DNA from: a virus | Strand: one strand, 5' to 3' | Virus record (IMG/VR): IMGVR_UViG_3300029267_002874 | Location: 1-20,842 of that record | Length of the DNA: 20,842 bases | Shown: positions 5,666 through 12,742 of the stretch, piece after piece | Numbering within the stretch: position 1 is the first letter of the stretch | How the letters are laid out: each line of letters begins with the position of its first letter | The notes under the pieces: model-generated | Databases searched by the model: none | Seen by the model: the letters and a program-made list of their open reading frames with translations, nothing else | Told to the model about the DNA's origin: nothing | Made by a program: the position numbers and the translations under genes

Positions 5666-5853
5666 CGCTCCCAGTGTTCGCAGACGTGGATTGCCACGCC
5701 TCCTGTTTTGTCGCAGTAGATGCCCTCTGGTGTTCTCCACCCGCAGGTCCCGCAGCTGCGCTGCATCTTGCCAGGCGGAAAGTCCTTTGGATTGACGCAA
5801 ATCTCTTCGCCCCGGAATTTCTTTCTGCTTTTGCCGGATTTGTAGTTGGCCAT
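5656..5853 (-). CDS. Small Cys-rich (zinc-binding) protein
   Basis: This is a 65-residue protein from ATG 5853, which overlaps the previous stop (TGATG). The basic N-terminus (MANYKSGKSRKKFRG) is followed by C34-GT-C37, YC at about 47 and HVC at about 58. Four cysteines plus a histidine make a plausible zinc site. The GWRTPEGIYCDKTG stretch resembles other small phage proteins of unknown function. Confidence 0.6.
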   Translation of the reverse strand: MANYKSGKSRKKFRGEEICVNPKDFPPGKMQRSCGTCGWRTPEGIYCDKTGGVAIHVCEHWERWK

Positions 5854-6059
5854 CAGTCCTCCTCTTTTAGCCTGATTTCACAAACACATTCTTGTTGACA
5901 ATGAAAATCGCTATCAATCGAGTTGTACCCATCATGAATCTCATCAAAATAAACCAGTTCAGAATCTTCGCTGTAATTATTCATCAAAAATTCAACTTCC
6001 CGATCTCCGAAGTTTTTGACAAATCTTTCAAGGGCACTGATAAGCTCTGAAACTTTCAT
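5853..6059 (-). CDS. Small acidic hypothetical protein
   Basis: This is a 68-residue protein from ATG 6059 (MKVSELISALERFVKNFGDR), overlapping the preceding stop (ATGA). The opening MKVSELI...L...GD.EV is common in short phage proteins of unknown function. The rest is acidic with QQECVCEIRLKEE at the end. An in-frame start at 6155 would run over the upstream gene and is rejected. Confidence 0.65.
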   Translation of the reverse strand: MKVSELISALERFVKNFGDREVEFLMNNYSEDSELVYFDEIHDGYNSIDSDFHCQQECVCEIRLKEED

Positions 6060-6460
6060 CAGTCCTCCTTCTCCAGTTCGTCCAATTCCTTCCACAGCTC
6101 CTCGATAATGTCGCAGATGTCCGCCCTGGCCTTCGGCGTCAGCCCAACAAGGCAAGAGCTTGCAATTTGTCCGTCCATCTCATCAATGTGGCATGAGACC
6201 ATGTCCCACATTTCGCCGAAAATCCAGCCGTTACAAAAAAATTGATTCCGAACGCTCAAACAGTCTTTGCATGTTCGCATCCTTTTGATTTTGTCAAATG
6301 AAAAAGGCGGATCCCAAACAGCCCGGACAAGTTCGTGCTTCTCGCCTGGAGGAATTTCCACGTTGCATTCTACGCACCTTCTTGGCTTTGTTGATCGGAC
6401 GATTTTGTCCTCATAAAAATGGGCCTCTTGGCAAATTAGAACGATCTGGTCCTCGCGCAT
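6059..6460 (-). CDS. Hypothetical Cys-rich protein
   Basis: This is a 133-residue protein. It has RRCVECNVEIPPGEKHE (about residues 28-44), CKDC (about 65-68) and further Cys/His (FCNGW, SCHIDE). This is the layout of a small zinc-binding domain in which a CxxC knuckle is followed by PGE, seen in many phage proteins. The C-terminus is an acidic helix. I use ATG 6460; GTG 6469 is also possible. Neither has a good ribosome binding site, and both lie inside the upstream Lar-like gene, so translation probably depends on coupling to it. Confidence 0.55.
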   Translation of the reverse strand: MREDQIVLICQEAHFYEDKIVRSTKPRRCVECNVEIPPGEKHELVRAVWDPPFSFDKIKRMRTCKDCLSVRNQFFCNGWIFGEMWDMVSCHIDEMDGQIASSCLVGLTPKARADICDIIEELWKELDELEKED

Positions 6461-6593
6461 AACAATCACGGCAATTTATCATTGTTTCCTGGTATGCTCG
6501 ATAAAGTGGCGCAACGTCTCTCGAACCACAAAATGGGCAAGACTTCAACATGATCGTCAGGCCGTCCGTAATAACCTTGTGCAGATCCGACAT
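6411..6593 (-). CDS. Lar-like restriction alleviation zinc-finger protein
   Basis: This is a 60-residue protein from ATG 6593, which overlaps the previous stop (TGATG). Residues of about 16-43 read LKSCPFCGSRDVAPLYRA and then INCRDCYARGP. This is the Lar-family signature: L-K-x-C-P-F-C-G, a spacer, then C-x-x-C-x-A-x-G-P. Lar of the Rac prophage relieves host type I restriction. Small phage homologues are common and their activity is mostly inferred. The last 50 bases overlap the next gene. Confidence 0.75.
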   Translation of the reverse strand: MSDLHKVITDGLTIMLKSCPFCGSRDVAPLYRAYQETMINCRDCYARGPDRSNLPRGPFL

Positions 6594-6925
6594 CAGTCCT
6601 CCATCCACCATTTCTTTTCGGTGGGCTTTTCAGGTTCTGGTTTCGTTACTGGTTCTGGCTTTGTCACTGGCAGCGGCTTGAGCGGTGGCAAAGGCTCTGG
6701 CTCCGGAGGCCTCTGAGCTGCTCGATCCTTTTCAATACGCCTGAAATCCGAGTGCGTTCTCAGCATATCCGCCTTGACCTCTTTCCAGGCAGGATTGTCC
6801 TGGATCAGGGCCTTGACAAAATCAAGCCACTGATCGGCCGTCATCTTGCCCTCGTGGAAGGCATCGGAGGCCTTCTGAATCTCGAAGACCCAGAATGGTG
6901 GTTTTCTTTTCAAAGCAATCCCCAT
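6593..6925 (-). CDS. Hypothetical protein with Pro-rich tail
   Basis: This is a 110-residue protein from ATG 6925, overlapping the replication gene by 16 bases. Residues 1-65 are helical (VFEIQKASDAFHEGKMTADQW). Residues 72-103 are a proline/glutamate/lysine repeat tail (PPEPEPLPPLKPLPVTKPEP and similar), probably an extended linker. Its position straight after the initiator-like gene suggests a replication accessory such as a helicase-loading partner. That is inference from position only. Confidence 0.6.
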   Translation of the reverse strand: MGIALKRKPPFWVFEIQKASDAFHEGKMTADQWLDFVKALIQDNPAWKEVKADMLRTHSDFRRIEKDRAAQRPPEPEPLPPLKPLPVTKPEPVTKPEPEKPTEKKWWMED

Positions 6926-7686
6926 TTTCTCAGCACCTTTCCCGCCTCTTCATGCGTTTCATCCGGCGGGCTCCACTTCGCCGCCGTCAAAAGAACAATC
7001 AAGTTCCCCGGCGGCTTCTTTTTCTTCTTTGCAACAAGGATGTATTGGAGTGTCTTTTTCTTTTCGGCTGCAAGTTCTTTGTCTTCAATCAAACATTTAA
7101 AAAGAGATTGCATTTCTGGTCCATCATTACTGGCTTCTTTTTCAAGGGCAAGCCAGTGTTTATTTACAGCCTTTTTGACATGCTCAAGATTTCTTGTCAA
7201 ACCAGTTTTCAAAAGGCCCTCTTCTTCCTGGTTATCGGGCTCCTTTGATGGGGGGTTAGGGGGGCTCTTACTCTTGGTCTTACTCTGGCTCTGGCTCTTG
7301 ACCCTTATGGGTCGCTCGTCCTGACCCTTATCCACCCCCTTATGGTCCCCATATGGGTCATCTTTTCCATCGTCTTTCCATGGTAGCTTTTTATGCTTTC
7401 TTCTTACACCACAAACAGTTATATCACCATTCGCATGAATAAATATCAACTCTGCGAGTTCCATCACTGCCAACATTCTGCGAAATGATTTCCTTTGCAC
7501 TTCGGCACGCGGCGGGCAGTTCGTAAGCACATCGTCGGCAGTAAGGCGGCACTTGCGGCGCACTACAGCCCATGACCAGAGAACGAGGTAAGCCCACTTT
7601 GTGCCTGGAGTTTTCAGCTTCTGGCATTCCTCAGAGACAGGAAAATCGGTTTCAAGCCGGCAGAATTCGGTATCGCCGCGTGCCAT
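6910..7686 (-). CDS. Replication initiator-like protein (lambda O-type organisation)
   Basis: This is a 258-residue protein from ATG 7686. Residues of about 1-95 resemble a winged-helix replisome-organiser domain (SEECQKLKTPGTKWAYLVLW, then RMLAVMELAELIFIHANGDI). A hydrophilic linker of about residues 100-155 includes QSQSKTKSKS and NPPSKEPDNQEEE. A C-terminal helical domain ends KWSPPDETHEEAGKVLRKWG. DNA-binding head, flexible linker and tail is the plan of phage initiators that recruit a helicase. The linker DNA holds four CCATAAGGG-like repeats (7302-7356), as lambda O carries its origin. A generic DNA-binding regulator cannot be excluded. Confidence 0.55.
   Translation of the reverse strand: MARGDTEFCRLETDFPVSEECQKLKTPGTKWAYLVLWSWAVVRRKCRLTADDVLTNCPPRAEVQRKSFRRMLAVMELAELIFIHANGDITVCGVRRKHKKLPWKDDGKDDPYGDHKGVDKGQDERPIRVKSQSQSKTKSKSPPNPPSKEPDNQEEEGLLKTGLTRNLEHVKKAVNKHWLALEKEASNDGPEMQSLFKCLIEDKELAAEKKKTLQYILVAKKKKKPPGNLIVLLTAAKWSPPDETHEEAGKVLRKWGLL
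7302..7356. repeat. Four iteron-like repeats, candidate replication origin
   Basis: On the minus strand there are CCATATGGG (7356-7348), CCATAAGGG (7345-7337), GGATAAGGG (7333-7325) and CCATAAGGG (7310-7302). Their starts are 11, 12 and 23 bases apart, near whole helical turns. The copies fall in three different codon frames of the gene, so a protein repeat does not explain them. An AT-rich stretch follows at about 7386-7450. The position in the initiator linker is like the lambda origin inside gene O. Confidence 0.5.
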
Positions 7687-7806
7687 TTTTCTTTCTCAAA
7701 AAGGGAGCCAAGACGCGCAGGCCGGAACACCGCGATAGTGGGACCCGCACGCTTGGCTCAAAAAAATTCAGGTTGGATTTCGCGGTATTCCATATCCACA
7801 TCATAT
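7687..7806 (-). promoter_or_regulatory. Non-coding gap with an inverted repeat (7705-7712 / 7752-7759)
   Basis: No gene is seen in these 120 bases. GAGCCAAG and CTTGGCTC are perfect 8-base arms. The stem can continue for about five more pairs with one bulge (CGTGC with GCGCG) around a GC-rich loop. In the minus transcript the second arm is followed by CCTTTTTG, so it could be a weak intrinsic terminator or a leader structure ahead of the replication gene. The plus strand shows A7 after the stem and is not terminator-like. Confidence 0.4.
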
Positions 7807-8178
7807 TCACTTTTCCCCGAAATCAAGTCCTTTTTCAAATTCGTCAAAAAGAGTTTCCTGGCGACCTTTATTTTCTTTCTGTTTCTGTCGCTCCTGGGCT
7901 CGCCATTTCGCATCGTGCGTCAGATGGCACCGCTGGCACAGGGCGCGCAGGTTCGGACGATTGCCGGGCTCGCCGTTGTTTGTCGGGTCCTGGTCCATGT
8001 GCGCGATCGTCAGGATTACCTTGCTTCCGGTCACGGGATGCGGCTGCCGATCCCCGGCCCTGCAGTCAGGGTATTCCGGAGATCCTTCGCAGGCATGGCC
8101 TGCCCGGTTGAGTATCTCCACCCTGATCTTGTCCCAGTCCGGAGGGTAAAGCTTGCGATTTTCAGGCTTGATAGGCAT
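7807..8178 (-). CDS. HNH endonuclease
   Basis: This is a 123-residue protein from ATG 8178 with GGGAGG upstream. The HNH core is clear. C30 and C39 supply one half of a zinc site. TIAHMDQDPTNN gives the first His (H60), PNLRALCQRCH gives Asn 76 and C81/C84, and H88 follows. The C-terminus is a basic Gln/Lys-rich tail. Phage HNH proteins may act in packaging, homing or DNA processing. This one lies in the replication block, away from any terminase, so a packaging role is not supported by context. It overlaps the end of the winged-helix gene by 17 bases. Confidence 0.85.
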   Translation of the reverse strand: MPIKPENRKLYPPDWDKIRVEILNRAGHACEGSPEYPDCRAGDRQPHPVTGSKVILTIAHMDQDPTNNGEPGNRPNLRALCQRCHLTHDAKWRAQERQKQKENKGRQETLFDEFEKGLDFGEK

Positions 8179-8701
8179 TTCCACCCTCCCCCATAATCCT
8201 GAAATCCTCTTCAAGCTGCTGCAGGATCTTGATTTTCCTGTCCTGCGAATGGTTCTTTCTCCAGGCCTGCACCATGGCGTAGGCATTGTCCCAGATCCGT
8301 TTCTTGGCATCGCGCCTCATCGATATGTCGGATTTCCTCGGGAGCCTGGCGGTCACATCCCACCAGATTACCTTGCGGCCGGAGACTGCGCAGGCTTCGA
8401 CCCCGACTTCCTGGATGACGCCCATTTTCTTCAGCTCCTGAAATCGCTTCTGCGGGGCGCTGGATTCTGACCCTGTTCTTTTCCTCCAGATTTTGACGGC
8501 CATGGCCTGGGTCATCGGTCCGAAATCGTACAGGATACCGTAGGTCTCAGCCTGCATGCCGTTCAGGCCACCGTCAATAACAATGGCCTTGTAAGCATCC
8601 TTGCTGGTCTGCCGTGGCCGTCGACGGAAAGGATTGGTCTGGTCCCAGTCGATTCCCAGGAGTTCGTCGGGCTTTTCTTCAAAGAGCTTTTCCTGCGTCA
8701 T
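8162..8701 (-). CDS. Winged-helix phage protein
   Basis: This is a 179-residue protein from ATG 8701 with AGGAG upstream. Residues of about 50-115 form a winged helix: YGILYDFGPMTQAMAVKIW, then QKRFQELKKMGVIQEVG, then CAVSGRKVIWWDV. This matches a phage family in which a GPMT-type helix precedes the recognition helix and a beta-hairpin wing. The C-terminal 60 residues are helical and basic. It probably binds DNA, as a replication or regulatory protein. A specific role cannot be assigned. Confidence 0.6.
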   Translation of the reverse strand: MTQEKLFEEKPDELLGIDWDQTNPFRRRPRQTSKDAYKAIVIDGGLNGMQAETYGILYDFGPMTQAMAVKIWRKRTGSESSAPQKRFQELKKMGVIQEVGVEACAVSGRKVIWWDVTARLPRKSDISMRRDAKKRIWDNAYAMVQAWRKNHSQDRKIKILQQLEEDFRIMGEGGNAYQA

Positions 8702-8717
8702 GCTTTTCTCCTCTCAA

Positions 8718-8993
8718 TCAAAACCTGTCCTTCATCAAAAGATGCAAAGGACCCAAGCCCTTCACTGTGTCCTTTGCTCTGATTGTCTTTATCATATTAA
8801 TTACTCTTCGCAAAAACGGGTCATCCAATGGGATTATCGTCACATTGTCATCCTTCACGACAAAATAATCGATGCTGTCACTGTAGATGAAAAACTGCTC
8901 CTTTTTTTTCCAGATCCAGAAACCGCTTGTCTTTTCAACTTCTATGATGATTTCCCGATTATCATCAAGCCATTTGTAAGAAATGATTGTCAT
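8718..8993 (-). CDS. Hypothetical beta-rich protein
   Basis: This is a 91-residue protein from ATG 8993, overlapping the preceding stop (ATGA). It alternates short beta-like stretches (REIIIEVEKTSGFWIWKKKE, then FFIYSDSIDYFVVKDDNVTI) before a C-terminal basic helix. The fold could be a small PH-like or SH3-like barrel. No homologue is recognised. It follows the recombination genes in the operon. Confidence 0.6.
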   Translation of the reverse strand: MTIISYKWLDDNREIIIEVEKTSGFWIWKKKEQFFIYSDSIDYFVVKDDNVTIIPLDDPFLRRVINMIKTIRAKDTVKGLGPLHLLMKDRF

Positions 8994-9160
8994 CGTCCAT
9001 ACCTTTCCAGTAAAAGATCCGGATAATCGAGCATGGCCCTATCTGCAGCATCCCATTGGTGGGTCGGGCCATTATGAGGCACCCCGGGCTTCCACATCAA
9101 TTCAGCCCGAGATGCCCATTCCCACCAATGATTCCAGCGTTCATGCTCCTGCTTGGTCAT
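8990..9160 (-). CDS. Small Trp-rich hypothetical protein
   Basis: This is a 56-residue protein from ATG 9160 with GGAGAG upstream, starting inside the last 20 bases of the ATPase gene. It has five tryptophans (WNHWWEWASRAELMW) and a short acidic helix. The longer in-frame version from 9256 would be fully inside the ATPase gene and is not supported. Function unknown. Confidence 0.5.
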   Translation of the reverse strand: MTKQEHERWNHWWEWASRAELMWKPGVPHNGPTHQWDAADRAMLDYPDLLLERYGR

Positions 9161-10409
9161 CCTGAATCTCTCCGTCTTCGATGATGATTCCAACGCCTTC
9201 CTTTCCGACTTTTTCAGCCCATACTTGAGCCCCGGCCGCTTCGGCCATCTCAGCAACCAGTTTCAGGTTGTCCTCGTCAAGCAGCGAGCCTTCCCTGATC
9301 AAAAGGACCTTAAGTTTCGGATTAAGCGCCAGGCCTACAGCGACCGATGTCCGAAGCTGCTCGGCGCTTGAGCATTGCTCGAATGGTATGCCGTTGATCG
9401 AAATCCCGGAGGAATCGAATGAAAGCCCGTCGATCGGCAGCTTGGCGTCCTTGACAGCCAGCTGGCGTTCTTCGCGCAGCATCTCGATATCAAGGGTCAG
9501 CTTATCCGAGGCCTTGGACCGCTCCTGAAGCTGCTCTGCGATCTCCGCATGGCGTTTATTGTCTGCCAGTTTTTGATTGAGGCCATGGGCCTGCTCCAGT
9601 TTTTCTTCAAGCGGAGCGATATCAATCAGCTTGAAAGCCTGAATTTCAGCTTCGGCATTCTTGATGGTCGCCTTTGATTTCTCGAGCTCTCCTTGCCATT
9701 TTTCGATCTCGGCCTGAAGTTGTTTGATGGCATCTTTGTTCCTGTCGATTCGTTCCTGAAGAGTGATTCCGTATTTTGTCTGGTCATGCGACAATCCATG
9801 CAGGTCTGACAATCCCTTGTTATGCGCCTTTGCCTTTTCGATTTCTCTGTACAGTTCGGTCGGGTTGACCTCCTCGTCCGGCGCGTCATCATGAAATGGC
9901 AGACCCTCAAGCTGGCCCTTGAGCGTCTTGATTTCCCGGTTCACGATCGTCCGGGCCTCGGATGCCGCCTTCTCAAGGCTTTCGTTTTTCTCAAAGTCAA
10001 AAGGCGAGAATCCGCGCAGGATCTCAGCCTGCTGTTTCGGGCTCATTCGGCTGAATTCCAGGGGGTCAAAGGAAAGGTCCCCGTACATGGAATCCAGCAT
10101 TTTTTGCGGGCTGGAGAACGTGGCGCCTTCATGGTTTTTGACCGTTACGACCGAGCCGCTGGGAGAGAATTTCCGCTCGACGATGTAGTCTCCAAGATCA
10201 AGCTTGACCCTGGCCTTTTCCTCGCCTTCCCGGATCGGCTTATCCGGAATGGATGCCTTCCCACCAATGGCGTACTGGATTGAATCCAGGGCGCAAGTCT
10301 TGCCCTGGCCGTTCTTTCCGCCGATTGTAACCAGCGGAGAGCCATCAGGTTTTATCCGGATGGCCTTGAGCTTTTTAATGTTTTCTGATTCAAGCTGGGT
10401 GATGATCAC
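9141..10409 (-). CDS. SbcC/RecF/Rad50-like phage ATPase
   Basis: This is a 422-residue protein. The Walker A motif is GGKNGQGKT (residues 30-38) after an N-terminal strand typical of SMC/RecF heads. A coiled-coil arm of about residues 150-310 (KDAIKQLQAEIEKWQGELEK) links to a C-terminal half-head. That half-head has SSAEQLRTSVAVGLAL (signature-like, about 347-362) and KVLLIREGSLLDEDN (Walker B region, about 365-379, with Arg-Glu-Gly in place of the usual acidic pair). Such ATPases work with nucleases in phage recombination or replication. The GTG start (10409) overlaps the nuclease stop (GTGA) with GGAG upstream, so the two are made together. Confidence 0.85.
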   Translation of the reverse strand: MIITQLESENIKKLKAIRIKPDGSPLVTIGGKNGQGKTCALDSIQYAIGGKASIPDKPIREGEEKARVKLDLGDYIVERKFSPSGSVVTVKNHEGATFSSPQKMLDSMYGDLSFDPLEFSRMSPKQQAEILRGFSPFDFEKNESLEKAASEARTIVNREIKTLKGQLEGLPFHDDAPDEEVNPTELYREIEKAKAHNKGLSDLHGLSHDQTKYGITLQERIDRNKDAIKQLQAEIEKWQGELEKSKATIKNAEAEIQAFKLIDIAPLEEKLEQAHGLNQKLADNKRHAEIAEQLQERSKASDKLTLDIEMLREERQLAVKDAKLPIDGLSFDSSGISINGIPFEQCSSAEQLRTSVAVGLALNPKLKVLLIREGSLLDEDNLKLVAEMAEAAGAQVWAEKVGKEGVGIIIEDGEIQDDQAGA

Positions 10410-11437
10410 TTCTTTTCTCCTTTCAGAACCGCCTTGATCGCGTCCTCTGTCTCAAGATCAATAAACTCGTAGGTCACCGATCCTCGTTTGTCCTTCTTGC
10501 CCTTGCAGTGCCAGCGTCCGACCAGGACATTTTCCCGGCCACCCAGGGCTTTCCTGGCCTTTTTGTGCGCCTTCTCGTAGATATCCCGCTGCTGCTTGTT
10601 TTCCGCCCGTTCGTTCAGCCTCTTCTCAAGCTCATCATTGTCGATTACCTGCAGCTCGTCCCCGAATTCCATTGGCGGGGCGCAGACCTGGCGGAAATCG
10701 CAGCGCTTGCAGGTCTCCATGTCGTGGTTGATCCTTTCAGGGAGAAGACCCTCCAGCTTTTCCATGTCGTCGTGTGGCTTGCCTGCAGCGGCATATGCCT
10801 GCAGATATTCCTGAACGATCTCGGCCTTCTTTACGCAGGCCTCCGCAACTTCAAGGTCCATCTTGACCATGAAATCCTTAAAGCGCCCGTCGGTTGAGAC
10901 CATGAATATGATCCCGTTCTCGTATCCGGTGGAAATCAGGTAAAGCTGGATCTGCGCGAGGTACTTTTTCATCCACCAGTAATTCATGAGATCGTCCAGG
11001 GTGTGGATCAGATCAAAGACCGTGTCCCGGACGCTCTTTATTTCCAGGATAACCGGAATGGTCCGGTCTTTGTTTTTGGTCTCAGGGATGATCTGGCCTG
11101 CGTCTATCTCTGCCTGGGCCAGGTAGATGATCCCGTCGGTCTTCCCGGAGATCTCGAATTCCTCCCACTTGGCAGGGTATTCCTGGCGCTCGATCTCGAT
11201 TCCGTACTGGCGTAGGACCCCGTTGATCTGGTCCCGGCTGTACTGCTCGAGAAGCTTTCCGAGGTCCATGCGGGCCATTCCCCTGGTGTCGATTTTCTCC
11301 TGCATATCATAGTGGGTCCGGTGATAGCAGAGCTTCCGCACACATTCCTCGCCAAGGCGGGAAGCATAGTTGGACCGCGTTATCCAGCGGTCCTTTGTCT
11401 TCTCCTCCTTGTCCTTCATGACCAGTTCACTTAGCAC
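10406..11437 (-). CDS. RecB/Cas4-like PD-(D/E)XK nuclease with probable Fe-S cluster
   Basis: This is a 343-residue protein. The nuclease core is GKTDGII (D101) followed by PVILEIKSV (E132, K134) and the AQIQLYL helix (Q162/Q164). Cysteines C32 (or C37) and C243-x2-C246-x5-C252 match the 4Fe-4S layout of Cas4/AddB-type nucleases. It would resect DNA ends to feed an annealing protein. I choose GTG 11437, six bases after AGGAGG. The TTG at 11443 is too close to that site, and ATG 11419 has none. The start overlaps the previous gene by 11 bases. Confidence 0.85.
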   Translation of the reverse strand: MLSELVMKDKEEKTKDRWITRSNYASRLGEECVRKLCYHRTHYDMQEKIDTRGMARMDLGKLLEQYSRDQINGVLRQYGIEIERQEYPAKWEEFEISGKTDGIIYLAQAEIDAGQIIPETKNKDRTIPVILEIKSVRDTVFDLIHTLDDLMNYWWMKKYLAQIQLYLISTGYENGIIFMVSTDGRFKDFMVKMDLEVAEACVKKAEIVQEYLQAYAAAGKPHDDMEKLEGLLPERINHDMETCKRCDFRQVCAPPMEFGDELQVIDNDELEKRLNERAENKQQRDIYEKAHKKARKALGGRENVLVGRWHCKGKKDKRGSVTYEFIDLETEDAIKAVLKGEKK

Positions 11438-12362
11438 TTTCAACCTCCTTTTTCATCTCCTCGGCTATGGCCGGGGCGTTGTTTTTCCATACAAAAACGG
11501 CCTTTGCATTGCCGTATCTGGTGAGAGTCTTGTCGACGTATTCGCCTGCCTCGTCGCGCGTGAATTCGCGCTTGACCTCGCCATCGACCTCCCAGCGTGT
11601 GACATTGCGCCAGAATTCATCGGAATCAAGGCCCATCTGGACAAGATCGCCCTCAATGGCAATGATTTCCTTGAAGGCTGCCCTGGTTTCCTCGCGGACC
11701 TTGTTTTCCTCGGCAGTGTCCTTGTTCCGTTGGCCTGCGCTGCGTGTATCGCCGCCCCTGGAGCCCTTCTTGAAATCCACGGTTCCGCCGGTCTTGTTTT
11801 CCTCGATGCCCATGGATTTGAGGTCCTCGCGCTTGAGGCCACGGAGGCCCAGAAGCGCTGTCACGGCCCGGCTGATGCCATTTTCGTATGCCTTTTTCAT
11901 GACATTGGCCTCGTCAACCTCTTCTGGTGGGACAGGGAGCGCCTTTGGCGCATTCGCCGTTGGCTTCCGGCAAAAGAACTTGTTGTCAGAGGCGCATGTC
12001 CCAAGGCAGGGAGGGCTGGATCTTCCGCCAAGAGTGGCAATGACCTCGTATATCCACATGTAATGGCCGTTTTCTTTTCGCATTTTCCTGGGCGGCCCGG
12101 AATCGAATTTGATCCCCAGGACGGCGCCGCACTGATATCCGCCAGCGCCTTCAAGGTAGACCGATTCCCCGAATATCCTCCAGAATTTCGGCTTGACCGT
12201 CTTCTGTACAATCTTCAGGAAGCGCTCGCGCAGCTCCAGCTGCTTTTCCATCTCGACGATTGCCTCTTCGGTCAGGGCAACCGGCGCAGGCCTCGGAATG
12301 GCCTCCGTGATCTCCATGGGCTGTTCTTCGTGTTCAGCCTCAATGATGTCATCGTTTTTCAT
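11427..12362 (-). CDS. Phage recombination-module protein, candidate ssDNA-annealing protein
   Basis: This is a 311-residue protein from ATG 12362. A helical segment (LELRERFLKIVQKTVKPKFW) leads into an alpha/beta core: GGYQCGAVLGIKF, then YMWIYEVIATLGGR. This is followed by a Cys cluster (C119, C123, C131) and VMKKAYENGISRAVTALLG, then LRGLKREDLKSMG. The last phrase recurs in phage proteins encoded beside nucleases. Residues of about 195-230 are a disordered linker. Context (upstream of the nuclease and ATPase) and the layout suggest a single-strand annealing or ssDNA-binding role. The sequence alone does not prove a RecT or Rad52-like fold. Confidence 0.5.
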   Translation of the reverse strand: MKNDDIIEAEHEEQPMEITEAIPRPAPVALTEEAIVEMEKQLELRERFLKIVQKTVKPKFWRIFGESVYLEGAGGYQCGAVLGIKFDSGPPRKMRKENGHYMWIYEVIATLGGRSSPPCLGTCASDNKFFCRKPTANAPKALPVPPEEVDEANVMKKAYENGISRAVTALLGLRGLKREDLKSMGIEENKTGGTVDFKKGSRGGDTRSAGQRNKDTAEENKVREETRAAFKEIIAIEGDLVQMGLDSDEFWRNVTRWEVDGEVKREFTRDEAGEYVDKTLTRYGNAKAVFVWKNNAPAIAEEMKKEVESAK

Positions 12363-12608
12363 CTATCCTCCTTCCCTTTTCAGGGCATGGTGATTGCGGG
12401 CAAGATCCTCCACGTCCAGTATTTTGCGCGTCCGGCGCCTGGCGTATTTCTCCAGGCCAACCCTCTGCGCTCCGCTTGCAAGAAGAAAGTCCAGGCTGAT
12501 TGCCAGGGCTGCTTCTATCCGGCTCGTTCCGACTATCCGCTTCAGCTTGGTCATGTTTTCCTGTGCGGATTTCGGCATCACCGCGTTGAAATGATAAATC
12601 TCCATCAT
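12363..12608 (-). CDS. First gene of the leftward early operon, hypothetical
   Basis: This 81-residue protein starts with two ATGs (12608 or 12605) behind AAAGGAG; the second has better spacing. It is basic and helical (ENMTKLKRIVGTSRIEAALAI, then LEKYARRRTRKILDVEDL). It could be a small DNA-binding protein, but no known motif is visible. It lies about 36 bases downstream of the predicted transcription start, so it is the first product of the operon. Confidence 0.65.
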   Translation of the reverse strand: MMEIYHFNAVMPKSAQENMTKLKRIVGTSRIEAALAISLDFLLASGAQRVGLEKYARRRTRKILDVEDLARNHHALKREGG

Positions 12609-12650
12609 GCTCCTTTCTGTTGGGGTGTGTCGCGGCGTCCATTGCCGGGA

Positions 12651-12679
12651 ATATTAGATCGGAGTCAAAGAAAAATCAA
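12651..12679 (-). promoter_or_regulatory. Predicted leftward early promoter
   Basis: On the minus strand TTGATT (12679-12674) and TAATAT (12656-12651) are separated by exactly 17 bases. This fits a sigma70-type promoter with a start near 12644. It would drive the operon beginning at 12608. This is a motif match only. Confidence 0.5.
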
Positions 12680-12680
12680 G

Positions 12681-12709
12681 GATAAATCCATGATAAATCT
12701 TTGATAAAA
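12681..12709. repeat. Three GATAAA repeats phased by 11 bases (operator candidate)
   Basis: GATAAATC (12681), GATAAATC (12692) and GATAAAAA (12703) start exactly 11 bases apart. They sit on one face of the helix, between the leftward promoter and the plus-strand gene. Each of the first two is an imperfect palindrome (GAT-AA-ATC). This is the layout of a repressor or activator operator array in a divergent phage control region. No repressor gene is present beside it. Confidence 0.5.
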
Positions 12710-12713
12710 AAGA

Positions 12714-12742
12714 TTGCAGATTCTTTACCGCGTATGTATTAT
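12714..12742 (+). promoter_or_regulatory. Weak predicted rightward promoter
   Basis: TTGCAG (12714-12719) and TATTAT (12737-12742) are 17 bases apart. The -10 element is good (5 of 6) and the -35 poor. The predicted start falls at or beside the ATG at 12749, which lacks a ribosome binding site, so a leaderless transcript is possible. Confidence 0.35.

Noticed and set aside
7572-8111. 179-residue plus-strand frame
   Set aside because: It covers the HNH gene, the replication gene start and the hairpin gap in antisense, with no domain or ribosome binding site support.
11370-12704. 444-residue open frame on the plus strand
   Set aside because: It lies antisense to the candidate annealing protein and the gene before it, has no recognisable domain, and its protein reads as the reverse complement of well-supported coding sequence.
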